DNA of 64,000 nt. It comes from Bacteroidota bacterium (GTDB lineage Bacteria; Bacteroidota; Bacteroidia; Sphingobacteriales; Sphingobacteriaceae). Location of the stretch: NCBI GenBank assembly GCA_023450085.1, contig JAEXHI010000018.1, positions 67,936 through 131,935 on the forward strand, given 5' to 3'. Positions 27,626 through 36,949 of this stretch are shown piece by piece; the first letter of the stretch is position 1, and each line of letters begins with the position of its first letter. Both the position numbers and the translations under genes were made by a program. The notes under the pieces are model-generated. The model had not been told where the DNA came from. It did not search any database and saw only the letters and a list, made by a program, of their open reading frames with translations.

Positions 27626-27660
27626 ACAAAAAAAAGTGCCCATGAAAACATGGACACTTA
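27626..27660 (-). terminator. Terminator of the gltBD operon
   Basis: AAGTGCCCATG at 27634-27644 pairs with CATGGACACTT at 27649-27659 around an AAAA loop; on the minus strand it is followed by eight or more T. It lies 26 bases past the gltD stop. Confidence 0.9.
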
Positions 27661-27685
27661 GGTGTAAAAGTATAAAAGCAAATTC

Positions 27686-29155
27686 TTATGCGTAAGCTAC
27701 TGCGTCTTTAGATGGCAGCTTACTATAGCCCATTAGGTATTCATCTACTTTACGAGCGGTTTCACGTCCTTCGGAAATGGCCCAAACTACCAATGATTGT
27801 CCTCTGCGCATATCGCCAGCGGCAAATATCTTAGGAATATTGGTTTGATAGTTTCCTTCTAGCGCCTTAACATTGCCTCTTTCATCCAGCTCAACACCTA
27901 ACTTTTCAATTAAGCCTTCTTTTTGAGGATGCAAGAAACCCATAGCCAATAGCACTAGCTCGCAAGGATATTCTTTTTCAGTACCAGCAACTTCTTTAAA
28001 CCCAAGAGGCCTTCCTGTATTCAGATCAATATCCCATTCTACATCAACCACTTTTAAGGCTTTTAAATTCCCTTGTTCATCTTTAATAAACTCTTTAGTG
28101 TTTACCGACCAAGCTCTTTGCGCACCCTCTTCGTGTGAAGTAGTGATTTTCAAGAGCATTGGATAGCTAGGCCAAGGCATATGCTCCGAGCGCATTTGCG
28201 GTGGCATTGGCATGATCTCAAATTGAGTTACGGACTTTGCACCATGGCGATTAGAAGTACCAATACAATCTGAACCTGTATCTCCACCACCAATTACAAT
28301 CACGTTTTTACCAGTAGCGGTGATCTCTTCAGCTTCTATTTTACGGCCGCCTACACGCTTGTTTTGCTGTTTCAAGAAATCCATGGCAAAATGAACTCCT
28401 TTGGCTTCTCTTCCTGGCAATTTCAAATCGCGGGGAATGGTAGAACCACCAGCTAAAACAATTGCTTGATATTCGCGCAGCAAAGTACTGATTTCTACAT
28501 TCTCGCCTACGTTAGCATTATATTGGAATGTAATGCCTTCTTCTTCCATCAGCTTAATCCTTCTTTCCACGACATCTTTTTGCAGTTTAAAATCAGGAAT
28601 ACCGTAACGTAGCAAACCTCCAGCCACATCATCACGCTCAAAAACGACTACCTCGTGACCCGCTTTATTCAATTGGGCTGCAGCTGCCAATCCTGCTGGA
28701 CCAGAACCTACTACCGCCACTCTTTTGCCAGTTCTAATTAAAGGTTCGTTTGCTTTGATATAGCCTTTTTCAAAAGCAATTTCAATGATATGCTTCTCAA
28801 TTTCCTCAATAGATACTGGCGATTTGTTGATCCCCAACACACAAGCGCTTTCGCAAGGTGCTGGACAAATTCTACCTGTAAACTCTGGAAAATTATTGGT
28901 GCTTAACAAAATTTCAGCAGCTTGTAGCCATTTACCTTGATAAACGGCATCGTTAAACTCAGGAATAACATTTCCCAATGGACAACCCGATTGACAAAAC
29001 GGCACACCGCAATCCATACAACGCCCTGATTGCTTGTTCAACTCATCAGATGGCAACAACGATACAAACTCATCATAGTGCTTTAAACGCTCTTGTGGCG
29101 CTTGTTTTGAAGGCGAAACTCTTTCGTATTCAAAAAATCCTGTCACTTTTCCCAT
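27686..29155 (-). CDS. gltD: Glutamate synthase small subunit
   Basis: Transfers electrons from NADPH to the large subunit for glutamate formation. N-terminal Cys clusters for the 4Fe-4S centres (CMDCGVPFCQSGCPLGN and ICPAPCESACVLG), FAD motif VAVVGSGPAGLAAAAQL, and NAD(P)H motif VIVIGGGDTGSDCIG, ending with IFAAGDMRRGQSLVVWAI. Length 489 is normal. One base separates it from gltB, so both are one operon; a terminator follows. Confidence 0.97.
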   Translation of the reverse strand: MGKVTGFFEYERVSPSKQAPQERLKHYDEFVSLLPSDELNKQSGRCMDCGVPFCQSGCPLGNVIPEFNDAVYQGKWLQAAEILLSTNNFPEFTGRICPAPCESACVLGINKSPVSIEEIEKHIIEIAFEKGYIKANEPLIRTGKRVAVVGSGPAGLAAAAQLNKAGHEVVVFERDDVAGGLLRYGIPDFKLQKDVVERRIKLMEEEGITFQYNANVGENVEISTLLREYQAIVLAGGSTIPRDLKLPGREAKGVHFAMDFLKQQNKRVGGRKIEAEEITATGKNVIVIGGGDTGSDCIGTSNRHGAKSVTQFEIMPMPPQMRSEHMPWPSYPMLLKITTSHEEGAQRAWSVNTKEFIKDEQGNLKALKVVDVEWDIDLNTGRPLGFKEVAGTEKEYPCELVLLAMGFLHPQKEGLIEKLGVELDERGNVKALEGNYQTNIPKIFAAGDMRRGQSLVVWAISEGRETARKVDEYLMGYSKLPSKDAVAYA

Positions 29156-29156
29156 C

Positions 29157-32100
29157 TTACTTAATTTTTACTTGTGTACGTTGTAATAAAACTGCTTTGT
29201 ATTCTTTAGGGAAAACTTTCACAAAATGCTGCGATTGATTATCCCAGTCGCTCAATATGAACTCTGCTACTTTACTGCTGGTTAACCTTACGTGGTTTTT
29301 CAGTAGCGTAAGTATTCTTGTTTCATCTTCGGGTTGTAGCGGATCAAGGTCCACCATTTCTGGATTACATTTATTGGCGAAAGTTTTGCTGGTATCGTAA
29401 ATCCAAGCCATACCGCCACTCATTCCAGCGGCAAAGTTGCTTCCAGTGTCTCCCAAAATCAACACTTCACCACCTGTCATGTATTCACAACCGTGATCAC
29501 CTACTCCTTCTACTACCGCGGTAGCTCCTGAGTTACGCACGGCGAAACGCTCCCCTGCTTTACCACGAACATATAGCTCGCCTGAGGTTGCTCCATACAG
29601 CGCTACGTTACCAATAATGATGTTTTGTTCTGGTACATAGTTGATGTTGGCAAATGGATAAACCACCAATTTAGCCCCCGACAAACCCTTACCTACGTAA
29701 TCATTACCTTCACCTTCTAAAGTAAGCGTTAAGCCTTTGGTAGCAAATGCACCAAAGCTTTGTCCGGCAGAACCGAAGCATTTGAAGTTGACGGTATCTG
29801 GCGCTAAACCTGCACTTTTATGTACTTTCGAAATCTCATTAGATAACATCGTACCAATAGATCGATCGGTATTTTTCACATCAAAGCTGGCAAACACTGG
29901 CTCATTATTTAAAATGGCAGACTGTGCGGCAGCAATTAACTGATGATCCAATACCTTATCTAAACCATGGTCTTGACTTTCGGTATTGTATAAAGGTTGA
30001 CCGTTTGCAGGCTCTTTATATAAAATTGGAGAAAGATCTACGTATTTCAGTTTCCAATCCGCATCAGCCACTTCTCTTTGTTTTAGCAAATCAGATTGAC
30101 CAACCATTTCATTAACAGTTCTGAAACCAAGTTCAGCCATCAATTCACGCACTTCCTGTGCAAGGAAATAGAATAAATTCACTACATGGTCAGCTTCGCC
30201 AGTAAATAGCTTTCTTAAATTAGGATCTTGTGTAGCTACACCTACTGGGCAAGTATTCAAATGACACTTACGCATCATGATACAACCTGCAGTTACTAAT
30301 GCAGCCGTTGCCACACCCCATTCTTCTGCACCTAACAAAGTAGCAATCACAATATCTCTACCTGTTTTCAACTGTCCATCAGTTTGTAGCACTACTCTAC
30401 TTCTTAGACGGTTTTTCACCAAAGTTTGATGTGCTTCGGCCAAACCGAGCTCCCAAGGTAGCCCAGCGTGTTGAACCGAAGTTAAAGGAGAAGCTCCTGT
30501 ACCTCCATCGTAGCCCGACACTAAAACCACATCAGCGTGAGCCTTAGCTACACCAGCAGCAATAGTACCTACACCTGCTTTAGACACCAACTTTACGTTA
30601 ATTCTAGCCGCTCTATTGGCATTTTTCAAATCGTAAATCAGCTGCGCCAAATCCTCAATCGAATAGATGTCGTGATGTGGAGGTGGAGAAATTAAACCTA
30701 CTCCTGGTGTAGCGTGACGAACTTTTGCAATCCAATCATCCACTTTATGACCAGGTAACTGACCACCTTCTCCAGGTTTTGCGCCTTGAGCCATTTTAAT
30801 CTGTAACTCATCGGCATTGGTCAAATAATAACTGGTTACCCCAAAACGTGCCGAAGCGATTTGTTTGATAGCTGAACGCATCGAATCGCCGTTGGCCATG
30901 GTTTGGTAACGAATTTCATCCTCACCACCTTCACCAGTATTACTTTTTCCGCCAATTCTGTTCATGGCGATAGCCAAAGTAGAGTGTGCTTCGTGAGAAA
31001 TAGACCCGAAAGACATCGCTCCCGTAGCAAATCTTTTAAAGATATTCTCGATTGGCTCTACCTCATCAATACTGATAGATGGGCGAGTGTAATTAAAATC
31101 AAATAAACCTCTAATAGTGTATGCCTGTGTAGTTTGTTCGTTAACTAACTTCGAATATTTCTTAAACGTAGCAAAATCATTTCTACGCGTCGCATTTTGC
31201 AATAAGTGGATCGTTTCTGGATTGAACAAGTGTTTTTCGCCACGTCGTCTCCATTTATAGGTTCCACCAGCGGTTAAAATATGTTCTATTTGCGTGTGTT
31301 TTCCGAAAATACGGTTGTGCTTGATCAATGCTTCCTGAGCAATTTCGTCCAAACCTAAACCACCAATACGAGAAACTGCTCCAGTAAAGTGCGTATTTAC
31401 CACCTGTTGGTTAATTCCTAGAATTTCGAAAATCTGTGCTCCGTGATAAGATTGCAAGGTAGAAATTCCCATTTTAGAGAAGATCTTCAACAAACCATCT
31501 TTCACCGATTTGATGTAGTTATAATTTAACTGATCTTGCGTTAAACCACTTTCGTTTTGGAAAGTATTGATCGTTTCTAAAGCCAAATATGGATTTACTG
31601 CCGTAGCGCCAAAACCAATTAAGGTGGCAAAGTGGTGTACTTCCCAAACATCTCCAGCCTCAACCACAATACCAACAGCTCCTCTGTACCCTTTTCTAAT
31701 CAGGTGATGATGCACTGCAGAAACTGCCAATAAGGAAGGAATGGCCGCGTGGGTCGAATCCAATGCTCTATCGCTCAAAATAATCACTTGGAAACCATCT
31801 TCCACAGCATCCACTGCGTAACGGCACAAGCGATCTAAGGCTTTTTGCAATGATCCAGCTTTTCCATCTGCCCTAAAATACATTTGCAGTGTTTTAGACT
31901 GGAACAAGCCTGTATCAATACTTCTTAATTTTTCTAACTCTTGGTTGGTTAATATTGGATGTTTGATCCCTACACAGTGGCACTGCATTTGATTTTCTTC
32001 CAATAAATTACCGTTATTGCCCATAAATCCTGCTAAGCTCATCACTACTCGCTCACGGATAGGGTCAATTGGTGGGTTGGTTACTTGCGCAAACAACTGC

Positions 32101-33665
32101 TTAAAATAAGAAGATAAATGTTGAGGCTGCTTAGAAAGCACGGCCAAAGGGGTATCCGTCCCCATTGAACCAATCGCCTCTTTACCATCTATTGCCATTG
32201 GTTTGATCAACAAATCAATGTCTTCTCTAGTATATCCAAATACCTGTTGGTAATTAAAAATCGATTCTTCTGATAAATTGGTGAACATTACCCTTGGTTC
32301 AGGCAATTCTTCCAATTTAATTTGATATTGGTTAATCCAGTCGGCATAAGGGCGACGGCCACAAACCTGCTGCTTAATTTCGTCATCACTAATGATACGT
32401 CCCTGCTCCATGTCAACTACAAACATTTTGCCTGGGGTAAGTCTACCTTTTTCAATCACAGTGCTCTGGTCAATCTCAACCGCTCCCGATTCAGATGCCA
32501 TGATCACTCGATCGTCACTAGTTAATACATAACGCGATGGACGTAAACCGTTTCTATCCAAAGTAGCTCCAATTAGGCTACCATCGGTAAAGGCAATAGC
32601 TGCCGGACCATCCCAAGGCTCCATTAATGAAGCATGGAATTGATAGAAAGCGCTCTTGATCGGATCCATATCCTTGTTTCCGTCCCACGCTTCTGGTATT
32701 AACATCATTAACACATGCGGCAACGAACGGCCTGCATGCAACAATAACTCTACTACATTATCTAAACATCCCGAATCTGACTGCGTTTCGTCAATCACCG
32801 GCAAAATCATGTTCAACTCCTCCGGAGTAAAATATGGTGATGCAAATGATTTCACACTTGACCTAAACCAGTTCAAATTACCTTGTAACGTATTGATTTC
32901 ACCATTATGGGCAATATGCCTAAATGGTTGCGCCAAACGCCAAGACGGGAAAGTATTGGTTGCAAAACGAGAATGCACCAAACCAAACGCTGATACCATG
33001 CGCTTATCACTAAGCTCGGCAAAGTAAGTGCGCACTTGTAAAGAGGTAAGCTGTCCTTTGTACACAATGGTTCGTGACGAGAAAGACGCTACGTAAAAAT
33101 CCTGCTTACTGTCTTTTACAGAATTGTAAATGGTTTTGGTGATGTAAGTTTTAAGCACAAACAACTTACGTTCAAAATCGGCACCTGCAGGCACATTGTA
33201 TGGGCGAGATACATAAACCTGTTCAATTTCTGGTTCAACAGAAAGGGCCATCTGGCCTATATCTGTAGTATCTACGTGTACTTTTCTAAATCCAAGTACT
33301 TCAAAGCCCAGCTTCTCTGCGGTGCGGTAAATAATTTCTCGACACTCTTCCCTAGCCCTAATTTCCTTGGGCATAAAAAGCATCCCTACGCCGTAGTCGC
33401 CATACTGAGGCAGGCTAAATCCGGTACGCAAGCATTCGTCAAATAAAAATTCGTGGGGAACCTGTATCATGATACCAGCACCATCTCCGGTATTAGGCTC
33501 AGCTCCACATGCACCTCGGTGATCCAAATTCTCCAAAATGGTAAGTGCATCTGAAATGTTCTGATGTGATTTTCTCCCTTTCACATGGGCAACAAAACCT
33601 ATACCGCAAGCATCATGCTCAAAACTGTCACGGTACAAACCCTGTTGTTCATTTAAATTTTCCAT
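29157..33665 (-). CDS. gltB: Glutamate synthase large subunit
   Basis: Makes two glutamates from glutamine and 2-oxoglutarate. A 1502-residue protein with an N-terminal class II glutamine amidotransferase domain whose nucleophile C20 (EHDACGIGF) is exposed after propeptide removal, a central domain, an FMN synthase domain (GEGGEDEIRYQ, PGEGGQLPGHKV, SPPPHHDIYSIEDL) with the 3Fe-4S Cys motif CIMMRKCHLNTCPVG, and a C-terminal beta-helix glucosaminide-like GXGXG domain (GLSGAKLVVYP, GERFAVRNSGATAVVEG). First gene of gltBD. Confidence 0.98.
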   Translation of the reverse strand: MENLNEQQGLYRDSFEHDACGIGFVAHVKGRKSHQNISDALTILENLDHRGACGAEPNTGDGAGIMIQVPHEFLFDECLRTGFSLPQYGDYGVGMLFMPKEIRAREECREIIYRTAEKLGFEVLGFRKVHVDTTDIGQMALSVEPEIEQVYVSRPYNVPAGADFERKLFVLKTYITKTIYNSVKDSKQDFYVASFSSRTIVYKGQLTSLQVRTYFAELSDKRMVSAFGLVHSRFATNTFPSWRLAQPFRHIAHNGEINTLQGNLNWFRSSVKSFASPYFTPEELNMILPVIDETQSDSGCLDNVVELLLHAGRSLPHVLMMLIPEAWDGNKDMDPIKSAFYQFHASLMEPWDGPAAIAFTDGSLIGATLDRNGLRPSRYVLTSDDRVIMASESGAVEIDQSTVIEKGRLTPGKMFVVDMEQGRIISDDEIKQQVCGRRPYADWINQYQIKLEELPEPRVMFTNLSEESIFNYQQVFGYTREDIDLLIKPMAIDGKEAIGSMGTDTPLAVLSKQPQHLSSYFKQLFAQVTNPPIDPIRERVVMSLAGFMGNNGNLLEENQMQCHCVGIKHPILTNQELEKLRSIDTGLFQSKTLQMYFRADGKAGSLQKALDRLCRYAVDAVEDGFQVIILSDRALDSTHAAIPSLLAVSAVHHHLIRKGYRGAVGIVVEAGDVWEVHHFATLIGFGATAVNPYLALETINTFQNESGLTQDQLNYNYIKSVKDGLLKIFSKMGISTLQSYHGAQIFEILGINQQVVNTHFTGAVSRIGGLGLDEIAQEALIKHNRIFGKHTQIEHILTAGGTYKWRRRGEKHLFNPETIHLLQNATRRNDFATFKKYSKLVNEQTTQAYTIRGLFDFNYTRPSISIDEVEPIENIFKRFATGAMSFGSISHEAHSTLAIAMNRIGGKSNTGEGGEDEIRYQTMANGDSMRSAIKQIASARFGVTSYYLTNADELQIKMAQGAKPGEGGQLPGHKVDDWIAKVRHATPGVGLISPPPHHDIYSIEDLAQLIYDLKNANRAARINVKLVSKAGVGTIAAGVAKAHADVVLVSGYDGGTGASPLTSVQHAGLPWELGLAEAHQTLVKNRLRSRVVLQTDGQLKTGRDIVIATLLGAEEWGVATAALVTAGCIMMRKCHLNTCPVGVATQDPNLRKLFTGEADHVVNLFYFLAQEVRELMAELGFRTVNEMVGQSDLLKQREVADADWKLKYVDLSPILYKEPANGQPLYNTESQDHGLDKVLDHQLIAAAQSAILNNEPVFASFDVKNTDRSIGTMLSNEISKVHKSAGLAPDTVNFKCFGSAGQSFGAFATKGLTLTLEGEGNDYVGKGLSGAKLVVYPFANINYVPEQNIIIGNVALYGATSGELYVRGKAGERFAVRNSGATAVVEGVGDHGCEYMTGGEVLILGDTGSNFAAGMSGGMAWIYDTSKTFANKCNPEMVDLDPLQPEDETRILTLLKNHVRLTSSKVAEFILSDWDNQSQHFVKVFPKEYKAVLLQRTQVKIK

Positions 33666-33964
33666 TTATTAGTTGGTTGTAGTTAGTGTGTAGTGAACAC
33701 TAAGATAAGAAAAAATTTAAACAAATTATGTATTTGATAAAAAAATTATCAAAAAACAATATTATAGATAAAAATAAGCCAACATATTATCAATATATCA
33801 AAAGATAACGATACCAATTAAAATATTATCAAAACAACACAAAAGCAAAGTACATGTTTAAATGATTTAAAGTAACATTCTACAAAAAAATGCCAAAATC
33901 GTACAACACACAACGTATTGGCTACTAACAACTTAAAAAACATTAAAAATTAAATGATTTTATA
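33666..33964. other. AT-rich region between gltB and the SRP RNA gene
   Basis: About 300 bases of very AT-rich sequence with several TTATCAAAA/GATAAAAA words. It must hold the gltB promoter on the minus strand, but no exact TAnnTTTG match was found for it. No ORF of note. Confidence 0.5.
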
Positions 33965-33995
33965 TTTTGTAAAACGTATGCTTTTGCTACCTTTG
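33965..33995 (+). promoter_or_regulatory. Promoter of the SRP RNA gene
   Basis: TTTTG at 33965-33969 and TACCTTTG at 33988-33995 with 18 bases between them: a near-perfect Bacteroidota promoter. The RNA 5' end (GGGCAAG) starts six bases after the -7 element, as expected. Confidence 0.8.
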
Positions 33996-34000
33996 TGGCC

Positions 34001-34105
34001 GGGCAAGTCTTTTACGATCAGCTCCCTTTGAACTCCCCCAGGTTGGGAACAAAGCAAGGGTAGAAGGTTGTAGCGATGCGATAAAAGTTGCTTGCCCTTT
34101 TTTTT
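34001..34105 (+). ncRNA. ffs: Signal recognition particle 4.5S-type RNA with T-run terminator
   Basis: RNA of about 100 bases. The ends GGGCAAG (34001-34007) and CTTGCCC (34091-34097) close the long stem, extended by CTTTTAC/ATAAAAG. The apical domain IV, which binds Ffh, is seen as CCCCCAGG followed by GGAAC and AGCAAGGG, the conserved SRP tip with its GGAA loop and A/C-rich bulge. Eight T follow directly (34098-34105). The transaldolase gene follows about 75 bases later. Confidence 0.9.
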
Positions 34106-34130
34106 ACCCCCTAGCCCCCTGAAGGGGGAG
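34106..34130. repeat. CCCCCTGAAGGGGG palindromic element
   Basis: A CCCCCTAG word followed by the palindrome CCCCCTGAAGGGGG. This is a short dispersed intergenic hairpin type seen in many Bacteroidota genomes. It sits between the SRP RNA terminator and the transaldolase gene. Confidence 0.6.
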
Positions 34131-34178
34131 TATAAATAATCAGGGTTCTTGTTCTAAAAACCTTTTATTTAAATAAAC

Positions 34179-34838
34179 ATGAAATTTTTTATCGACACCG
34201 CCAATCTAGATCAAATTAGAGAAGCACAAGATTTGGGCGTTTTAGACGGCGTAACCACCAACCCTAGTTTAATGGCCAAAGAAGGCATTACAGGAGATGA
34301 AAACGTGATCAATCATTATAAAGCAATTTGCGACATTGTTGACGACAATGTAAGTGCTGAAGTAATTGCAACAGATTACGAAGGGATTGTTAAGGAAGGT
34401 GAAGCTTTGGCGGCACTAAATCCTAAAATTGTGGTGAAGGTTCCAATGATCAAAGAAGGCTTAAAAGCTATTAAATATTTCAGTGGTAAAGGAATTAGAA
34501 CCAATTGCACTTTGATCTTCTCTCCTGCTCAAGCATTATTAGCTGCTAAAGCTGGCGCTACTTATGTGTCTCCATTTTTAGGAAGGTTAGATGATATTTC
34601 GACCGACGGTTTAACTTTAATTGAAGATATCCGTTTAATTTTTGATAACTACGGTTTTGAAACTCAAATCTTAGCGGCTTCTATCCGTGGCCCGTTACAC
34701 ATTGTTAACTGTGCTAAAATTGGTGCTGATGTAATCACTGCTCCTCTTTCTGCAATCACTGGTTTATTGAAACACCCATTAACCGATAGCGGTTTAGCTA
34801 CTTTCTTGGCGGATCATGCTAAGGCTGCTGGAAAATAA
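34179..34838 (+). CDS. fsa: Transaldolase / fructose-6-phosphate aldolase family enzyme
   Basis: A 219-residue short transaldolase (TalC/FSA type), cytoplasmic, pentose phosphate pathway. N-terminal MKFFIDTANLDQI, GVTTNPSLMAKEG, the Schiff-base lysine K87 in IVVKVPMI, FSPAQALLAAKAGATYVSPFLGRLDD and the C-terminal ITGLLKHPLTDSGL are typical. Short members act either as transaldolase or as fructose-6-phosphate aldolase; sequence alone does not decide, and the symbol is therefore tentative. Monocistronic with a strong terminator. Confidence 0.94.
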   Translation: MKFFIDTANLDQIREAQDLGVLDGVTTNPSLMAKEGITGDENVINHYKAICDIVDDNVSAEVIATDYEGIVKEGEALAALNPKIVVKVPMIKEGLKAIKYFSGKGIRTNCTLIFSPAQALLAAKAGATYVSPFLGRLDDISTDGLTLIEDIRLIFDNYGFETQILAASIRGPLHIVNCAKIGADVITAPLSAITGLLKHPLTDSGLATFLADHAKAAGK

Positions 34839-34857
34839 GCAATACTATACCTTATAT

Positions 34858-34889
34858 AAAGGCCTTCAGCTTACTGGAGGCCTTTTTTT
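34858..34889 (+). terminator. Terminator of the transaldolase gene
   Basis: GGCCTTCAG at 34861-34869 pairs with CTGGAGGCC at 34874-34882 (one G-U pair), followed by seven T. Confidence 0.92.
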
Positions 34890-35019
34890 ATAGCTATTTT
34901 TTGAAGCTATTCAAAAAACAAGCTTAGTTATGGTTAAATGAGCATCTTTCTACAATTCAATCCTCTATCTATTATCTAAAACTTTTTGGTTTTTACTAGG
35001 TTATGTTAACTTTACCATA

Positions 35020-35859
35020 ATGAAGGCTAAAAACGTATTTCTCTCCCTATCTGTAATGGCAGCTACCTTAATAGGTGGCAATACTTGGGCACAACATCAA
35101 TTATCGGCTCCGCTTTGGGAAGCTAAAGAAAACCTGCCCGTGCCTGAATCGGTACTTTACAAAGCTGATACCAAAGAATTATTTGTAAGCTTAATTGATG
35201 GCCCTGGCAATGTAAAAGATGGAAAGGGTGGCATCGCTATTTTAAACATGGATGGCTCCATGAAAAATGCGCAATGGCTTATTGGATTAAATGCGCCAAA
35301 AGGCTTGGCGCTATATCAAAACACCTTGTACATTGCCGATCTTACTGCAGTGGTAAGCGTAGACATCCAAAGCGGGAAAATTAAAGATAAGCTAGAAATT
35401 GAAGGAGCCGTTTTTTTAAATGACCTTACGGTTGATGAATACGGAAATTTATATGTTTCAGATACCAGGACCCATAAAATCTACAAAATTAGCGATGGCA
35501 AATATTCATTGTTCATGGAGAACGTTAATAATGCCAATGGTTTAAAATGGCTAAACAACATGCTTTATGTACTGGCAGGCACTGAATTTTGGCAAGTTAA
35601 CGCTCAAAAACAAGTAAAAATAATTGCCAAGGGGTTTGAAAAAAATGGGGACGGCCTAGAACCTGTAGGTAATGGTGATTTTATTGTAACCTGCTGGGCT
35701 GGTATTATCTATTATGTATCAGCCGATGGGAAAGTTGAAAAACTATTAGACGTGCAGGGCAAAATGAACACCGCCGACATTGGATACAATGCCAAGGAAA
35801 GAATTATTTACGTACCTACCTTTAACCAAAACAGTGTTATCGCTTATCAGCTAAAATAA
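35020..35859 (+). CDS. Secreted SMP-30/NHL-type beta-propeller protein
   Basis: A 279-residue protein with a signal peptide cut after NTWAQ (residue 25). The mature part is a six-bladed propeller pattern: LPVPESVLYKADTKELFVS, KGLALYQNTLYIADL, LNDLTVDEYGNLYVSDT, ANGLKWLNNMLYVLAG, GNGDFIVTCWAGIIYYV and a closing RIIYVPTFNQNSVIAY. This resembles SMP-30/gluconolactonase and YncE-like proteins. The metal-binding Glu/Asn set of true gluconolactonases could be E near 40, N near 136 and N near 170, which is suggestive. Substrate unknown. Stands alone. Confidence 0.82.
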   Translation: MKAKNVFLSLSVMAATLIGGNTWAQHQLSAPLWEAKENLPVPESVLYKADTKELFVSLIDGPGNVKDGKGGIAILNMDGSMKNAQWLIGLNAPKGLALYQNTLYIADLTAVVSVDIQSGKIKDKLEIEGAVFLNDLTVDEYGNLYVSDTRTHKIYKISDGKYSLFMENVNNANGLKWLNNMLYVLAGTEFWQVNAQKQVKIIAKGFEKNGDGLEPVGNGDFIVTCWAGIIYYVSADGKVEKLLDVQGKMNTADIGYNAKERIIYVPTFNQNSVIAYQLK

Positions 35860-35923
35860 GACGCAAATATTTAGGGGCAACAAATTAAATGTGCCCTATG
35901 GGTAAAAACATGCTTTGACTTAC

Positions 35924-36154
35924 TTATTCTGCTTGGAATGCCGAAGCTAACTCTTGCAATTGTTGCGAAGAAATTTGACTTGGGTCTTTGTACTGTTTCT
36001 CCAGCAGGTCTTGTGCAATGCTAATTTTACCGCTTGTTGTTCTAATCAAACACTCGCCATTTTCAATGGTGCTAGAAATGTATCTACCAACTTGGCGATT
36101 GACATAAGAAAAACGAAGCACTAATTCATGGAAAATAAATACCGGATAATTCAT
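35924..36154 (-). CDS. Small hypothetical protein
   Basis: A 76-residue soluble protein with a plausible two-part layout: beta-rich front (VFIFHELVLRFSYVNRQVGRYISSTIENGECLIRT is the general region) and a helical tail ending in QLQELASAFQAE. No family recognised. It is intact, lies alone between convergent and divergent neighbours, and has no better overlapping frame. Confidence 0.5.
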   Translation of the reverse strand: MNYPVFIFHELVLRFSYVNRQVGRYISSTIENGECLIRTTSGKISIAQDLLEKQYKDPSQISSQQLQELASAFQAE

Positions 36155-36257
36155 ACATTAAAGGTAACGGGCCAATGTTAACTTAATGTTAACAAAAAAT
36201 CACTAAAATATTAAACAGGTTAATTTGATGTTAAGCATTCCTTTTCTTCGCTTATTG

Positions 36258-36815
36258 CTATTTTGACTTTAACCTACTTAAGGTTTCTTGAGAGATATTA
36301 AGGTACGAGGCTACCAGTTTATTAGAAAGTCTTTGCACAATGATGGGATTTTCTTCCAATAACTGATGATATTTTGCAAGTGCATCTTGCGTAAGGAAAG
36401 ACATGAGTCGCTTGGTATTATTCACATAAGCACTTTCAAGATACATCCTATAGAACCTCTCCCATTGAGGAATAACATCCAACAAATGATAAAAGCTTTT
36501 GTGAGTGATATAATAAATCTCTGTAGCTTCTACCGCTTGCACATACTCATCAGATGGAGCAGTATTGATAAAGCTCATCAATGCAGTAGCAAATTGATTT
36601 TCGAAAGCCAAATATCGAGTAGACTCATGGCCAGCTTCATCTATATAGAAAATCCTTAAACAGCCTTTTACCACAAAAAAAGTACGTTGGCTTGTTTCGC
36701 CCTGCGAAAGCAATATTTGGTTTTTCTTGAGCTTCAGGGGAACAAAATGAGAAAGAATGGTATTCATTTCTTCTTCTGTTACCGATATTCTGCTTTTGAT
36801 ATAGGCTTCTAACAT
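36258..36815 (-). CDS. Crp/Fnr-family transcriptional regulator
   Basis: A 185-residue regulator of the short Bacteroidota Crp type. The cyclic-nucleotide-binding beta-roll is clear (LKLKKNQILLSQGETSQRTFFVVKG, then RIFYIDEAGHESTRYL), followed by the dimer helix and a compact C-terminal helix-turn-helix (LVASYLNISQETLSRLKSK). No Fe-S Cys set at the N-terminus, so not a true FNR. The adjacent MFS exporter gene upstream carries a perfect TTGAC/GTCAA palindrome that this protein could bind. Confidence 0.92.
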   Translation of the reverse strand: MLEAYIKSRISVTEEEMNTILSHFVPLKLKKNQILLSQGETSQRTFFVVKGCLRIFYIDEAGHESTRYLAFENQFATALMSFINTAPSDEYVQAVEATEIYYITHKSFYHLLDVIPQWERFYRMYLESAYVNNTKRLMSFLTQDALAKYHQLLEENPIIVQRLSNKLVASYLNISQETLSRLKSK

Positions 36816-36842
36816 TTCCTCCAGTGGTATAAATCAGCGTGG

Positions 36843-36871
36843 CAAATTTATACATAAATAGCGAAGGCCAA
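36843..36871 (-). promoter_or_regulatory. Promoter of the Crp/Fnr regulator gene
   Basis: On the minus strand TTG (plus 36869-36871) and TAAATTTG (plus-strand CAAATTTA at 36843-36850) with 18 bases between. It ends 27 bases before the start codon at 36815. Confidence 0.55.
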
Positions 36872-36949
36872 TGGTGTTTATTCCCGTTTTATTGGTACAA
36901 ATAATGGGTATTTAGGCGGGCTGCTCTTTAAAAACCCGCCTAAATTAAT

